From DASRDU01 sp035560235 (GTDB taxonomy: Bacteria > Acidobacteriota > Blastocatellia > RBC074), in assembly GCA_035560235.1 (NCBI GenBank), contig DATMAG010000045.1, positions 95,625 to 159,624 on the forward strand: a stretch of DNA of 64,000 bases, in the 5' to 3' direction. A program made the position numbers and the translations under genes. The notes beneath the pieces were generated by a model, which worked only from the letters and a program-made list of their open reading frames with translations, was not told the origin of the DNA and did not search any database. This document shows, one piece after another, positions 32,993 through 40,931 of this stretch (position 1 is the stretch's first letter; each line of letters starts with the position of its first letter).

Positions 32993-33083
32993 GCCACGAA
33001 TGAACACGAATCCACACGAATCAGATCCCGCTGCTCAGCCGTTATTGATCTTTGATTCGCGTGGATTCGTGTTCATTCGTGGC
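32993..33083. repeat. Short-unit inverted repeat between PilZ genes (family B)
   Basis: Two 31-bp arms, 32993-33023 and 33053-33083, pair with a single mismatch around a 29-nt loop. Each arm is built from units like ACGAATGA / ACGAATCC / ACGAATCA. The arm sequence is closely related to that at 27306-27420. It occupies most of the gap between PilZ paralogues 2 and 1. Confidence 0.85.
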
Positions 33084-33137
33084 CGGAGTTCTCTGTTGTC
33101 ACAAGACCTGAAAAGTTCTCAGTTTCGTCAACGGCTC

Positions 33138-34325
33138 TTATGGCCGGTCAACCGGCCATTCTCTTTCGATCAGTTGCAGACTGATGCGCGGGCTGCCGTC
33201 CGGCCCGGTGTAACGGTTCGTCATCACGGCGAGCGACTCAAAGCTGAATTTCGACGCGCTGATTCTGACCAGATCGAACTCTGACGGCGCGGTCTTCAGT
33301 TTCACGCGCATCCCGCCGCGACTGATGTTTTCAGTAATCCCTTCTTCTCTGGCGACGAATTTTTTGTCTTCGGTCAGAAACTCGATGACGACCGGCTCGG
33401 CGCGGTCGAAGCGCGGATGACGCCGCCGGTTGATGCCCGCCCACTGTTTCGTCCGGCAGATCGCCCAGGGTTTGTCGAGCCAGCCTGCAGGCGGATGCTC
33501 ACCGATGAATTCCAGCCCGACCAGCCGCCGCCCGTCCGGTTGCGGCAGAATGCGACGCACGATGCCATAGACGTTGTAAGTCGTTTCGGTGAAACCGTGC
33601 GCGCGCAGTTTGAGCGGCAGCGGCAGCGTCAGATAGAGAATCGTGTTGTGCATCACCCGCCGCCGCAGGTGCAGCCGCACGCCCGTGCGGCTGACATCAA
33701 CGCTTTCGGCCACCTCGTGCCATTTGCCCTCGTGGCGGTCGTGACCGGTGACGCGCACGGGCAGGCTCATTTTGAAGCGGTCGCAGCGGCGGCGATTGTT
33801 GTCATCCCTGCGGCCATATTCTGAGTAGACTTCGCGCTGCGCCGTCGGGCGTTTGACTTCGAGCAGTTCTGCGGGTGATTGAGGCTTCGGTGTGACGGGT
33901 GGAGTGATCTGAACTTTTTCAGGCGGTCGAGCGGGAGGAATAATCGGAGGCGCAGGCTTCGGGCGCTCGACCGGAATGGACGGCTCGCGGCTGGTTGTCA
34001 GCGTGCGGTCATAGTCACGCCTGCGGCTGGCAATGGCCAGAACAGTAAAAGCCTGAGTGGCCTTCTCCAGCGCCTGATCCATGCGCCGCTGCGTGTCAGG
34101 CGGCAGCACGGCGAACAGTTCGGCCACCGGGAAGAGAAAGCCGAGCGTCTGACGATAGGCCGTCAGAACCTCCTCGCGGCCTGAGGCCTGGTTAACTCCG
34201 AGAACCTGGTAATGCGTGCCGGCGCGTTCGAGGCGATCCAGCAACCGTTCAAGTTCCAGAAACCAGGCGCTCATTGCGCCGCCCGCTGGCGCTGCGGGCT
34301 GACCGGGCGGGGGAATACTGCTCAT
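33138..34325 (-). CDS. J-like domain + tandem PilZ protein, paralogue 2
   Basis: About 395 residues. The ATG at 34325 has AGGAG about 9 bp upstream; a GTG at 34355 is less likely. The J-like region (HYQVLGVNQASGREEVLTAY to FTVLAIASRRRDYDRTL) has FPVA where HPD should be. A proline-rich linker (PKPAPPIIPPARPPE) follows. PilZ 1 has RRRCDRFKMSLPVRVTG and DVSRTG; PilZ 2 has RRRHPRFDRAEPVVIEF and NISRGG. Both carry complete c-di-GMP-binding motifs, unlike the other two paralogues. The three genes are adjacent, co-oriented and downstream of the ABC ATPase. Function unknown. Confidence 0.78.
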   Translation of the reverse strand: MSSIPPPGQPAAPAGGAMSAWFLELERLLDRLERAGTHYQVLGVNQASGREEVLTAYRQTLGFLFPVAELFAVLPPDTQRRMDQALEKATQAFTVLAIASRRRDYDRTLTTSREPSIPVERPKPAPPIIPPARPPEKVQITPPVTPKPQSPAELLEVKRPTAQREVYSEYGRRDDNNRRRCDRFKMSLPVRVTGHDRHEGKWHEVAESVDVSRTGVRLHLRRRVMHNTILYLTLPLPLKLRAHGFTETTYNVYGIVRRILPQPDGRRLVGLEFIGEHPPAGWLDKPWAICRTKQWAGINRRRHPRFDRAEPVVIEFLTEDKKFVAREEGITENISRGGMRVKLKTAPSEFDLVRISASKFSFESLAVMTNRYTGPDGSPRISLQLIEREWPVDRP

Positions 34326-34392
34326 GACTTCAGGCTCCTGATAAGCCGACGGCACGGGAAACAGCCGGCACAGCGCGGGACACTGCGCCGGT

Positions 34393-35601
34393 TCAGATCG
34401 GCCACTGCTGTTCGATGAACTGCAGGCAGAGCCGCTCCTGTCCGTCCTGTCCGGCGAAACGGTTGGTCACGACGGCAAGCGATTCGAAGGCGTGTTCCGG
34501 GCAGTTCACGCCGACCAGATCGAAGTCATCCGGCAGATCGGCCACGCGCACGCAGGCTCCGCCGCGACTCAGCGTTTCAGTGACTCCGTCGCTGTTCGCA
34601 AGCGGCATCCGCGTGTCGGTGAAAAACTCCAGGTGAATCTGCTCGGCAATTCTGAAACGCGGCATCCGGCGGCGTTCCGCGCCCTGCCAGCTTGCGGTGC
34701 GAAAGTAACTCCAGGGCCGGTCAAAATATCCTTCCGGCGGAGTCCGGCCCAGAAATTCCAGCCCCACATCGCGCACGCCGTCACCGCGCGGAATGACGCT
34801 GCGAACGATGGCGTAAGTCTGGTAATGAGACTCGGCGAAGCTGTATGACCGCAGCTTGAGCGGCATTGGCAGCGCCACCTGCAGGACGTGTCCGTGCCGC
34901 ACCCGCTGCCGCAGACGCACGAGCGCGCCCTGGCGACTGATCTGTCCCGTTTCAGCCGCTTCCTGCCACGCGCTGCCGCTGCGACTGAAACCGGTGATCT
35001 GCACCGGCAGGCGCATCTTGAAGCGCGGAAAGCGGCGCGGATATTTGCCGGACGCGGCATTCGCAGGCTCTGAATCAGCAGCGGACAACGCCTGAGCGAC
35101 AGCCGCAGGCGGCGCTTCAATTGTGGCGGCGGCCTGCCCGACGAGCGGCGCGAGTTCCTGAATGCGCGTGGCGGCTTCGGCCAGCGCGACCAGGTGCGAC
35201 TGATCGAGCTGCGGCTGCGCCCGGGCATTGAGCGACGGGCTGAGCCGGTCAGTCATCAGCGAGACTGACTCATCATACTGGCGTCGCCTGCCGCTGCTCG
35301 CCAGCACGGCGAAGGCGCGTGAAATTCTGGCAAAGACCCGCTCGATGCGGGACTGCATGGCTTCCGGAAACGAGCAGTTGATCGAATAGGACGGATAGAG
35401 CAGCGCCACCTGATGTTTGTAGGCGTACCAGATTTCCTCGTACGCGGCATTGCGCTCGACGCCGAGAACTTCATACGGATCGGTCGCGCCCTCGATGCGC
35501 GCCAGCAGCAGATCCAGTTCGCCCCAGTAAGCCCGCATCTGCGTCGGCGTCAGCGCAGGCTGATTGGTCGTGATTTTGTTGAAGAGCTGAAACTCAACCA
35601 T
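34393..35601 (-). CDS. J-like domain + tandem PilZ protein, paralogue 3
   Basis: About 402 residues; the ATG at 35601 has GGGGGA at better spacing than the ATG at 35607. This copy keeps the clearest J-domain likeness (PYEVLGVERNAAYEEIWYAY, then RAFAVLASSGRRRQYDES) but has YPSY in place of HPD. PilZ 1 reads RRFPRFKMRLPVQITG with QISRQG; PilZ 2 reads RRRMPRFRIAEQIHLEF with TLSRGG. In both, the Asp/Asn of (D/N)xSxxG is lost, so c-di-GMP binding may be weak. It starts 40 bp after the ABC ATPase stop and is probably read through from it. Confidence 0.75.
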   Translation of the reverse strand: MVEFQLFNKITTNQPALTPTQMRAYWGELDLLLARIEGATDPYEVLGVERNAAYEEIWYAYKHQVALLYPSYSINCSFPEAMQSRIERVFARISRAFAVLASSGRRRQYDESVSLMTDRLSPSLNARAQPQLDQSHLVALAEAATRIQELAPLVGQAAATIEAPPAAVAQALSAADSEPANAASGKYPRRFPRFKMRLPVQITGFSRSGSAWQEAAETGQISRQGALVRLRQRVRHGHVLQVALPMPLKLRSYSFAESHYQTYAIVRSVIPRGDGVRDVGLEFLGRTPPEGYFDRPWSYFRTASWQGAERRRMPRFRIAEQIHLEFFTDTRMPLANSDGVTETLSRGGACVRVADLPDDFDLVGVNCPEHAFESLAVVTNRFAGQDGQERLCLQFIEQQWPI

Positions 35602-35641
35602 AAGCATTCCCCCTTTTTTACAGACATCGGGGCTGCCTGTT

Positions 35642-36592
35642 TCAACTGACCGCGCTCAGCGCCGGGGCGTCTCCGCTGACTTCACGCACGAATAAATCCT
35701 CCAGCGATTCGCGCACCGGACCGACCGAGACCAGCCGTCCCTGACCGCGATGCACGATGGCGAGCACGCGCTCGACTTCAAATTCGCTGCGCACGCGAAT
35801 GCGCGCGCCTTCCGCCGTCGGGACAATCGCAGTGGCCAGACCGCGCAGTTCCGCGAGCGTGACTTCACTGACGTTGCTGACGATGATCTCCATTTCGCTG
35901 CCGCTGCGACTGAGAATCTCAGAGAGCCTGCCGCATTCGATCAGCCTGCCGCGATTGAGGATCGCCACGCGGTCGCACAACGCTTCAACGTCTGAGAGCA
36001 CGTGCGACGAAAAGAAGACCGTTTTGCCCTGCTCGCGCAGATTCGCAATCAGGTCGCGCACCTCGCGCCGTCCGAGCGGATCAAGCCCCGACATCGGTTC
36101 GTCGAGAAACAGCACCTCGGGATCATTGACGAGCGCCTGCGCCAGCCCGACGCGCTGCAGCATTCCTTTTGAAAACCTGCGCAGGTGCTTGTCCGCCGCT
36201 TCTGCGAGCCCGACGCGCCCGAGCAGTTCCTCAGCCCGCGCTGCCGCGGCGCGGCGCGGCAGATCAAAGAGCCTGCCGCAGTAAACGAGAAACTCGCGCG
36301 CCGTCAGGTAATCGTAAAAATAGGGCTGCTCCGGCAGATACCCGATGCGCGCTCTCATCTTCATATCGTCAAGCGGGCAGCCAAGAATGAGCGCATTTCC
36401 GGCAGTCGGATAAATCAGCCGCATCAGAATCTTGAGCGTCGTCGTCTTGCCCGCGCCGTTCGGCCCCAGAAAGCCGAAGGTCTCACCCTGCGCGACGTCC
36501 AGACTCAGCCCGTCAAGCGACCGCACCATTCGTTTCTTCCAGAACCCAACCGGGTAATCCTTCGTCAGATTTCTGATCTCAATAGCCAGCAT
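35642..36592 (-). CDS. ABC-2 type transporter ATP-binding protein
   Basis: 316 residues. Walker A GPNGAGKTTTLK, Q-loop YLPEQPYFYDYLT, signature RFSKGMLQRVGLAQAL, Walker B VLFLDEPMSGLDPLGRREV and H-loop VFFSSHVLSDVEAL show an exporter-type ATPase of the NatA/GldA kind, with a C-terminal regulatory tail of about 85 residues. It should power the permease encoded at 38.0-38.8 kb in the same operon. A family A repeat arm ends a few bases before its ATG, so it has no Shine-Dalgarno sequence. Substrate unknown. Confidence 0.88.
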   Translation of the reverse strand: MLAIEIRNLTKDYPVGFWKKRMVRSLDGLSLDVAQGETFGFLGPNGAGKTTTLKILMRLIYPTAGNALILGCPLDDMKMRARIGYLPEQPYFYDYLTAREFLVYCGRLFDLPRRAAAARAEELLGRVGLAEAADKHLRRFSKGMLQRVGLAQALVNDPEVLFLDEPMSGLDPLGRREVRDLIANLREQGKTVFFSSHVLSDVEALCDRVAILNRGRLIECGRLSEILSRSGSEMEIIVSNVSEVTLAELRGLATAIVPTAEGARIRVRSEFEVERVLAIVHRGQGRLVSVGPVRESLEDLFVREVSGDAPALSAVS

Positions 36593-36596
36593 AGGA

Positions 36597-37084
36597 CAGT
36601 GGTTAGTAGCTAGTGGTTAGTGGTCAGTGACTGATTTCTATCCGGGGAGCTTGTTTGAAAGGCCATTGATGAGGCGGGCAACTTCGGCTATGGCATCATC
36701 AAGTCTCTCTGCATCCTGCTGCTTCAGATAAGCCAGTCTCTGAGCAATGATGAGCTGCGTGCCGACTTCACACAGCGAACCATAAGCGACTGAAAGATGA
36801 TGCAGAAATTCCTTTGTCGAACTGCGCCCCTGACCTTCGGCAATATTTGACGGGACTGAAACGACAGCTCTGCGGATCTGCCCGGTCAGTCCGTACATTT
36901 CTTCTTTCGGAAACTGTCTGGCTGCTTTGTAAATCTCTTCCACCAGTTCCATTGCCTTCTGCCACACAATCAGATCCCGATAACTTTCTATCGCCATATC
37001 CTTACCTCTTCAAAACGGGGCCGACAGGAGCAGCAGTTGTCAACTCCATACAACTAACCACCAGCCACTAACCACTAACCACTG
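36597..37084. mobile_element. Inverted heptamer repeats bracketing an S23-type gene (possible mobile cassette)
   Basis: Arms of family A heptamers lie at 36597-36633 (CAGTGGTTAGTAGCTAGTGG and on) and 37054-37084 (ending CACTAACCACTAACCACTG) in inverted orientation; about 26 of 31 positions correspond. They enclose only the four-helix-bundle gene and its ribosome-binding site. The same arms at 19.2 and 20.2 kb enclose just short loops, so here a gene seems to have been gained in the loop or carried in with the arms. No transposase and no clear target-site duplication is seen. Confidence 0.5.
36638..36997 (-). CDS. Four-helix bundle protein (23S rRNA IVS/S23 type, TIGR02436-like)
   Basis: 119 residues. 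MAIESYRDLIVWQKAMELVE, YKAARQFPKEEMYGLTGQIR, RRAVVSVPSNIAEGQGR and KEFLHHLSVAYGSLCEVGTQ are the standard blocks of this family, and the C-terminal helix DDAIAEVARLINGLSNKL completes the bundle. Members were first seen in 23S rRNA intervening sequences and relatives serve as Avd in diversity-generating retroelements, but many stand alone with no known function. GAGGTAAGGAT before the ATG is a good ribosome-binding site. It interrupts an ABC transporter operon and is framed by inverted repeats. No rRNA or reverse transcriptase is nearby. Confidence 0.9.
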   Translation of the reverse strand: MAIESYRDLIVWQKAMELVEEIYKAARQFPKEEMYGLTGQIRRAVVSVPSNIAEGQGRSSTKEFLHHLSVAYGSLCEVGTQLIIAQRLAYLKQQDAERLDDAIAEVARLINGLSNKLPG

Positions 37085-37088
37085 CTTT

Positions 37089-38009
37089 TCAAAATCTCCA
37101 GCGCACAATCGTGGTCTTTTCGTTCAGCGCGACTGTGCATTCAGCCGGGTTGTAAGCGTAAGGGAAACCGTCGGGGTCGAGCGGGGCGAGCGTGTCGTCA
37201 AACTGCATGCCGCCCTGCTGCATCTGCTGCAGCAGCGACGGAGCGAGGGCTTTGACGAGCGCGGCGAGCGATGCGGGGCATGAACCGTGACGTTCACGAT
37301 AAGCATTGAGCAGTCTGCCAAGCAGCGCGATTTCGTCTTCGGCTTGCAGGCTCTTCAGGCGCGTCAGGCTGAGTTGTCGCGTGTAAGCGTCCTCGCTCTC
37401 GTCATACATCCGCTGAAAGAGTTCGCGCGCCGTTTCGCGGTCGCCGCCCTTGAGCCGCATCACCGCCTGCATCGTCTTCAGCCACGCGGGCGCGCCTGCG
37501 ATTTGAGCGCCCTTGCCGTAAGCCTCGCTCGCTTCCTGAAAGCGTTTCTGCTTCCAGCAGATGTAACCGAGATCGCCGTAGAGCCGCCATTCCTGCGGAT
37601 TGTTTTCAATCCCGCGCTGCACGAAGCGAATGCCCGCCTCCGGGTTGAGGTCGGGCAGAAAGATCGCGCCGAAGCGATATGCCGCGATGTAATTCGGATC
37701 GAGTTCGGTGGTGATGGTGAGCAGCGGTTCCAGCAGATCAAGCCGCCACGAGCTGACATCGTTGATGTTGATCCGGCCTTTGACCTGCTCCATTTTGCCG
37801 CCGAAATACTGAATCGTGCGCAGCCAGTAAAGATCGGCCATCAGCCCGTCATACCCGAGGCTCAGGCGTCTGAGCGTTCTGCCTGAAGCAATGTAAAGCG
37901 AATCCTCAATCACTGCCGCCGAACTGCGCTGACCATCCATCCAGCGCTGCAGCGGAATGCCCGCGCCGAGGCTGATGATCAGCAGTGCTGTCCACAACCA
38001 GGTCTTCAC
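37089..38009 (-). CDS. Membrane-anchored TPR protein of an ABC-2 operon
   Basis: 306 residues. An N-terminal helix (MKTWLWTALLIISLGAGIPL) probably anchors it in the inner membrane. The chain then holds TPR-like repeats: DPNYIAAYRFGAIFLPDLNP, NPQEWRLYGDLGYICWKQKR and GDRETARELFQRMYDESED. The C-terminal 70 residues include CPASLAALVKALAPSL and a small beta part. The ATG overlaps the permease stop (ATGA), so the two are translationally coupled and the protein likely works with the transporter. Its stop lies 5 bp from a family A repeat arm. Confidence 0.75.
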   Translation of the reverse strand: MKTWLWTALLIISLGAGIPLQRWMDGQRSSAAVIEDSLYIASGRTLRRLSLGYDGLMADLYWLRTIQYFGGKMEQVKGRININDVSSWRLDLLEPLLTITTELDPNYIAAYRFGAIFLPDLNPEAGIRFVQRGIENNPQEWRLYGDLGYICWKQKRFQEASEAYGKGAQIAGAPAWLKTMQAVMRLKGGDRETARELFQRMYDESEDAYTRQLSLTRLKSLQAEDEIALLGRLLNAYRERHGSCPASLAALVKALAPSLLQQMQQGGMQFDDTLAPLDPDGFPYAYNPAECTVALNEKTTIVRWRF

Positions 38010-38776
38010 TTGAAGTTCCTCCGCTGAAAGATCAGCACTGTGGCCGAGAGCAGCACCGTGATGTAGAGCGCTGCACAGAGCGTCGCCGCGCCGATCATCC
38101 GGCCTGAAGCGACCTGCCCGTTCGCGGTCTCACGAATGTAATTGAAGTTCGCCAGATTCGGCAGCGCGTAATAGAGCGTCTGGCACAGCACCCTGAGCGC
38201 GCCTGAGCCGACCGTTTCCGCAAAGAGCTTCAGATCGGCGCTGAAGCGGCCAATGATGAAGAGAAAGAAGGACAGCAGCGCCGACAGCGCCGGTGATGAA
38301 AAGGACGAAAAGAGCAGCGCCAGCGCCGTCACGACCATCAGTTCCAGAAAGATCAGATAAGCCGCAGGCATAATCCGCCACTGCATCGCGCCCGGCCCGC
38401 TTTTGACGAGCAGCGCGAGCGAGACCGCGAGCGCCATCAGCAGCGTATTGACCAGGAGCGTGAAGCAGAGGCCGAAGTATTTGCCGAGGATGAATTCGTA
38501 ACGCTCGATCGGTTTGGCCAGCAGGCTGTAGATCGTTCGCTTGTCAATCTCCTTGTAGACCAGCCCGATGCCGATGAAGATGGCGATCAGCACGCCGAAG
38601 ATGGACATGGCCGAAAGACCCATATCCACGATGATCTTTGTCTCCTGCGAGAGCGACAGTTCGCCCAGCACCAGCGAAGCGCCGACCAGCATCAGGACAA
38701 AGAGAATCAGGTTGTACAGCACGCGGTCACGCACCGATTCGCGAAAGGTGTTGAGCGCGATGGGAACTACTTTCAT
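38006..38776 (-). CDS. ABC-2 type transporter permease
   Basis: About 256 residues from the ATG at 38776 (MKVVPIALNTFRESVRDRVL). Six membrane segments can be seen, among them LYNLILFVLMLVGASLVLGE, MSIFGVLIAIFIGIGLVYKE, LLVNTLLMALAVSLALLV and LCAALYITVLLSATVLIF. The KEIDKRTIYSLLAKPIERYE stretch after helix 2 is typical of ABC-2 permeases. It probably pairs with the ATPase at 35.6-36.6 kb. It is coupled to the TPR gene by a 4-bp overlap and starts shortly before the DUF362 stop. Substrate unknown. Confidence 0.85.
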   Translation of the reverse strand: MKVVPIALNTFRESVRDRVLYNLILFVLMLVGASLVLGELSLSQETKIIVDMGLSAMSIFGVLIAIFIGIGLVYKEIDKRTIYSLLAKPIERYEFILGKYFGLCFTLLVNTLLMALAVSLALLVKSGPGAMQWRIMPAAYLIFLELMVVTALALLFSSFSSPALSALLSFFLFIIGRFSADLKLFAETVGSGALRVLCQTLYYALPNLANFNYIRETANGQVASGRMIGAATLCAALYITVLLSATVLIFQRRNFK

Positions 38777-38792
38777 AACTTCTGTTCGGGGC

Positions 38793-39812
38793 TTAAGCTC
38801 GCAGATGCGCGAAGGAATCAATCAGGCGGAACTCGCGGCGGTAATCCTTCAGTCGTTCGCCGGTCTGAACAATGCGCCGTTCGGCCAGCGGCTCACCGAG
38901 GTTGCGCATATAACCGAGATGTTTGACCCTGAGCGGATCAATGCTCATCAGCCGCGCCGCCGTTGCATCAGCCGCGGCGAGGTTTTCGCTCATCACGACA
39001 ACCTGCGAACTGACTGTTTCACCGTGCAGCGGGCCGTTGCCTTCCATGCCTTCGATGCCGTCAATGATCGTGAAGCCGGGCCTGACGGTCGTCGCAATGT
39101 CCACGATGGATTCATCAATCCCGTGCCAGTGCAGCACGTTCTTGGGCCAGCCGTAACGCACGCTCGGAATCACGCCGAACAGATTCTTGAGCGAGAGCGT
39201 CACGCCAGCCCAGTGATGCGTCTTCAGCTTCGGCATTGAAACCACCAGATCGGCGTTGAGGATCGTTTCCGGCAGCCACAGTTCGTTGAGCGCCGTCAGG
39301 TGTGTGGCCGTCGCCACGCGATGAATGCTGTCAGTGTTGAGGTCAACAAACCTGACGCGCTCGCTGCGCGCGACTTCGCCGAGTCCCGAGAGTTCGAGCA
39401 GCATTTCAGTGTCGCGCTGATGGCCCGGTCCGTCGGCAATGATGACTTCACTCGCGCCCAGACTTTTGAAGCAGTCCACCGCCGCCGCAACGAGCAGCGG
39501 ATTGGTATTGATCTTGTGCGCCGTGTGGTATTCGACGAGGTTGGGTTTGAGGACAACGCGTTTGCCCTGCACATTGAGCGGGTGATTCTTCATCCCCTGC
39601 CGCAGCAGGTCGCTCAGGTTTTTGTCATACGAACTCGCGTGCAGAATCGTGACGCGCGCCTGCGTCGCGAGCGGGCTGTATTCACGCGCGGCGATACCCA
39701 GGTCACGGCACGCCGCAGCGCTTATTCCCGCGACTCCCGAAGCCGCTACGGTCGCGGTCTGCAGGAAGCGGCGGCGCGAAATCGAATTGTTCTGTTCATC
39801 GTCAGAATGCAT
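38793..39812 (-). CDS. DUF362 protein with twin-arginine signal
   Basis: About 339 residues from the ATG at 39812; a TTG at 39830 overlapping the upstream stop is an alternative. NSISRRRFLQTATVAASGVA is a Tat signal, so a folded, perhaps cofactor-bearing protein is exported. The DUF362 blocks are GKRVVLKPNLVEYHTAHKIN, EVIIADGPGHQRDTE, LVVSMPKLKTHHWAGVTLSL and KNLFGVIPSVRYGWPKNVLH. The family often holds Fe-S clusters, but this copy has no CxxCxxC motif. It lies between the cyclase-like and permease genes. Function unknown. Confidence 0.82.
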   Translation of the reverse strand: MHSDDEQNNSISRRRFLQTATVAASGVAGISAAACRDLGIAAREYSPLATQARVTILHASSYDKNLSDLLRQGMKNHPLNVQGKRVVLKPNLVEYHTAHKINTNPLLVAAAVDCFKSLGASEVIIADGPGHQRDTEMLLELSGLGEVARSERVRFVDLNTDSIHRVATATHLTALNELWLPETILNADLVVSMPKLKTHHWAGVTLSLKNLFGVIPSVRYGWPKNVLHWHGIDESIVDIATTVRPGFTIIDGIEGMEGNGPLHGETVSSQVVVMSENLAAADATAARLMSIDPLRVKHLGYMRNLGEPLAERRIVQTGERLKDYRREFRLIDSFAHLRA

Positions 39813-39826
39813 GACGGTTCTGCCTC

Positions 39827-40762
39827 TCAACTCAGCGGGCCTTGAATTCTGAAGACATTGCTCTTTTCCACCGCAATCGCCAGCGCCAGCGCCGCCAGCG
39901 CGGTCAGATGCGCGTTGCCGCGCCAGCTTCCGTCAGTCTCCTGTCGCGCCGTCAGGCTGCTGAGCAGTTTGTCCACCGGGCGGTCGTAAACATCAAAGCA
40001 CAGCGCGCCGAGCGCGAGCGTCAGCGTGGACTGCCGCTCGGCCAGTTCACGTTCAAGGTATGCGAGCGATTTCTGAATCACGGCGTGGCTGCGCCTGAAA
40101 TCCTGCAGCGCCAGGAGCGCAAAGCAGGTGTTGGTCGGCATCGGTTCAAGTCTGACATCGAGGACTTCCTTGTTGCCGTAATTCCACCCGCCTTCGTAAC
40201 AGGCGCGATCGAGCAGGAACGCTTCGCCTGTTCTGACGCGCTCGTGCTCGCGCAGGCCCAGAGCCTTGAGCGCGAGCAGCGCATAGGCCGTCGGTTCGAC
40301 CCAGCTCGCCGTGCCGACGGCCCACGACCACGCCTGCAGATCACCGTTCAGTTTGAGCGGAGCCGCAGCCTGCGGGCTGATGCGATTGCCGCGCGAGGCG
40401 AGCAGGTAACGCTGATAATGTTTGCAGAGTTCCGGGCCGGCGTTCAGGTGATGCAGCGTAAAGCAGGCGAGAATCGTTCCCCAGTTGTCCGGGTGACTGC
40501 GATCACCTTCAAAGGTGACGGCTCCGGCAGGATTGCGGTGCGCCTCGAACCATTTCAGCGCGCGGGTTTCAGGCTGATTCGGCGCGTGCGCGGCGGGTGT
40601 GGCCAGCGCGAGCAGTGAATAACAGGTCGGTTCGGCAAAACTCAGCCCGCCCGCAACGTAGCCCCAGCCGCCGTCAGCATTCTGCTGTGCGGAGAGGTAA
40701 GCGCGGGCACGCTGCAGGGATGAAGTGAACTGTTCACCTGACTGGCTGCTCATGGACTCCAT
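39827..40762 (-). CDS. Prenyltransferase/squalene-oxidase-repeat protein (terpene-cyclase-like alpha/alpha fold)
   Basis: 311 residues, half the length of squalene-hopene cyclase. QW-type repeats are visible: AQQNADGGWGYVAGGLSFAE, YGNKEVLDVRLEPMPTNTCF and ARQETDGSWRGNAHLTALAA. The DxDD motif needed for protonation-type cyclisation is not present, so catalysis of that kind is doubtful; it may bind an isoprenoid or be a scaffold. ATGs at 40762 and 40753 are both possible starts. A TATAAT box 24 bp upstream marks it as the first gene of the operon that continues with DUF362, the ABC transporter and the PilZ proteins. Confidence 0.72.
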   Translation of the reverse strand: MESMSSQSGEQFTSSLQRARAYLSAQQNADGGWGYVAGGLSFAEPTCYSLLALATPAAHAPNQPETRALKWFEAHRNPAGAVTFEGDRSHPDNWGTILACFTLHHLNAGPELCKHYQRYLLASRGNRISPQAAAPLKLNGDLQAWSWAVGTASWVEPTAYALLALKALGLREHERVRTGEAFLLDRACYEGGWNYGNKEVLDVRLEPMPTNTCFALLALQDFRRSHAVIQKSLAYLERELAERQSTLTLALGALCFDVYDRPVDKLLSSLTARQETDGSWRGNAHLTALAALALAIAVEKSNVFRIQGPLS

Positions 40763-40785
40763 ATCTTCTGCTCAATTCGCGGGGC

Positions 40786-40791
40786 ATTATA
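40786..40791 (-). promoter_or_regulatory. -10 element of the cyclase-DUF362-ABC-PilZ operon
   Basis: A consensus TATAAT on the minus strand lies 24 bp before the first ATG, giving a very short leader of about 17 nt. The preceding DNA is very GC-rich and no good -35 is seen. Confidence 0.5.
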
Positions 40792-40931
40792 CCCCGGCCC
40801 CCGCCTGCGCATTGAACGGGTCAGACGGTTTTTTGCTTTTCGGCAGCGACTGGAAGAACAGTGAACAATAACTCAGCTTCGGCAACCGGCTGTCAGGGCA
40901 GCGATCAGTGGTTCACAGCGCCGGTCTCCGG

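Noticed and set aside
36638..36997. S23-type gene considered as part of a 23S rRNA intervening sequence or a diversity-generating retroelement
   Set aside because: There is no rRNA sequence on either side and no reverse transcriptase or variable repeat in the window.
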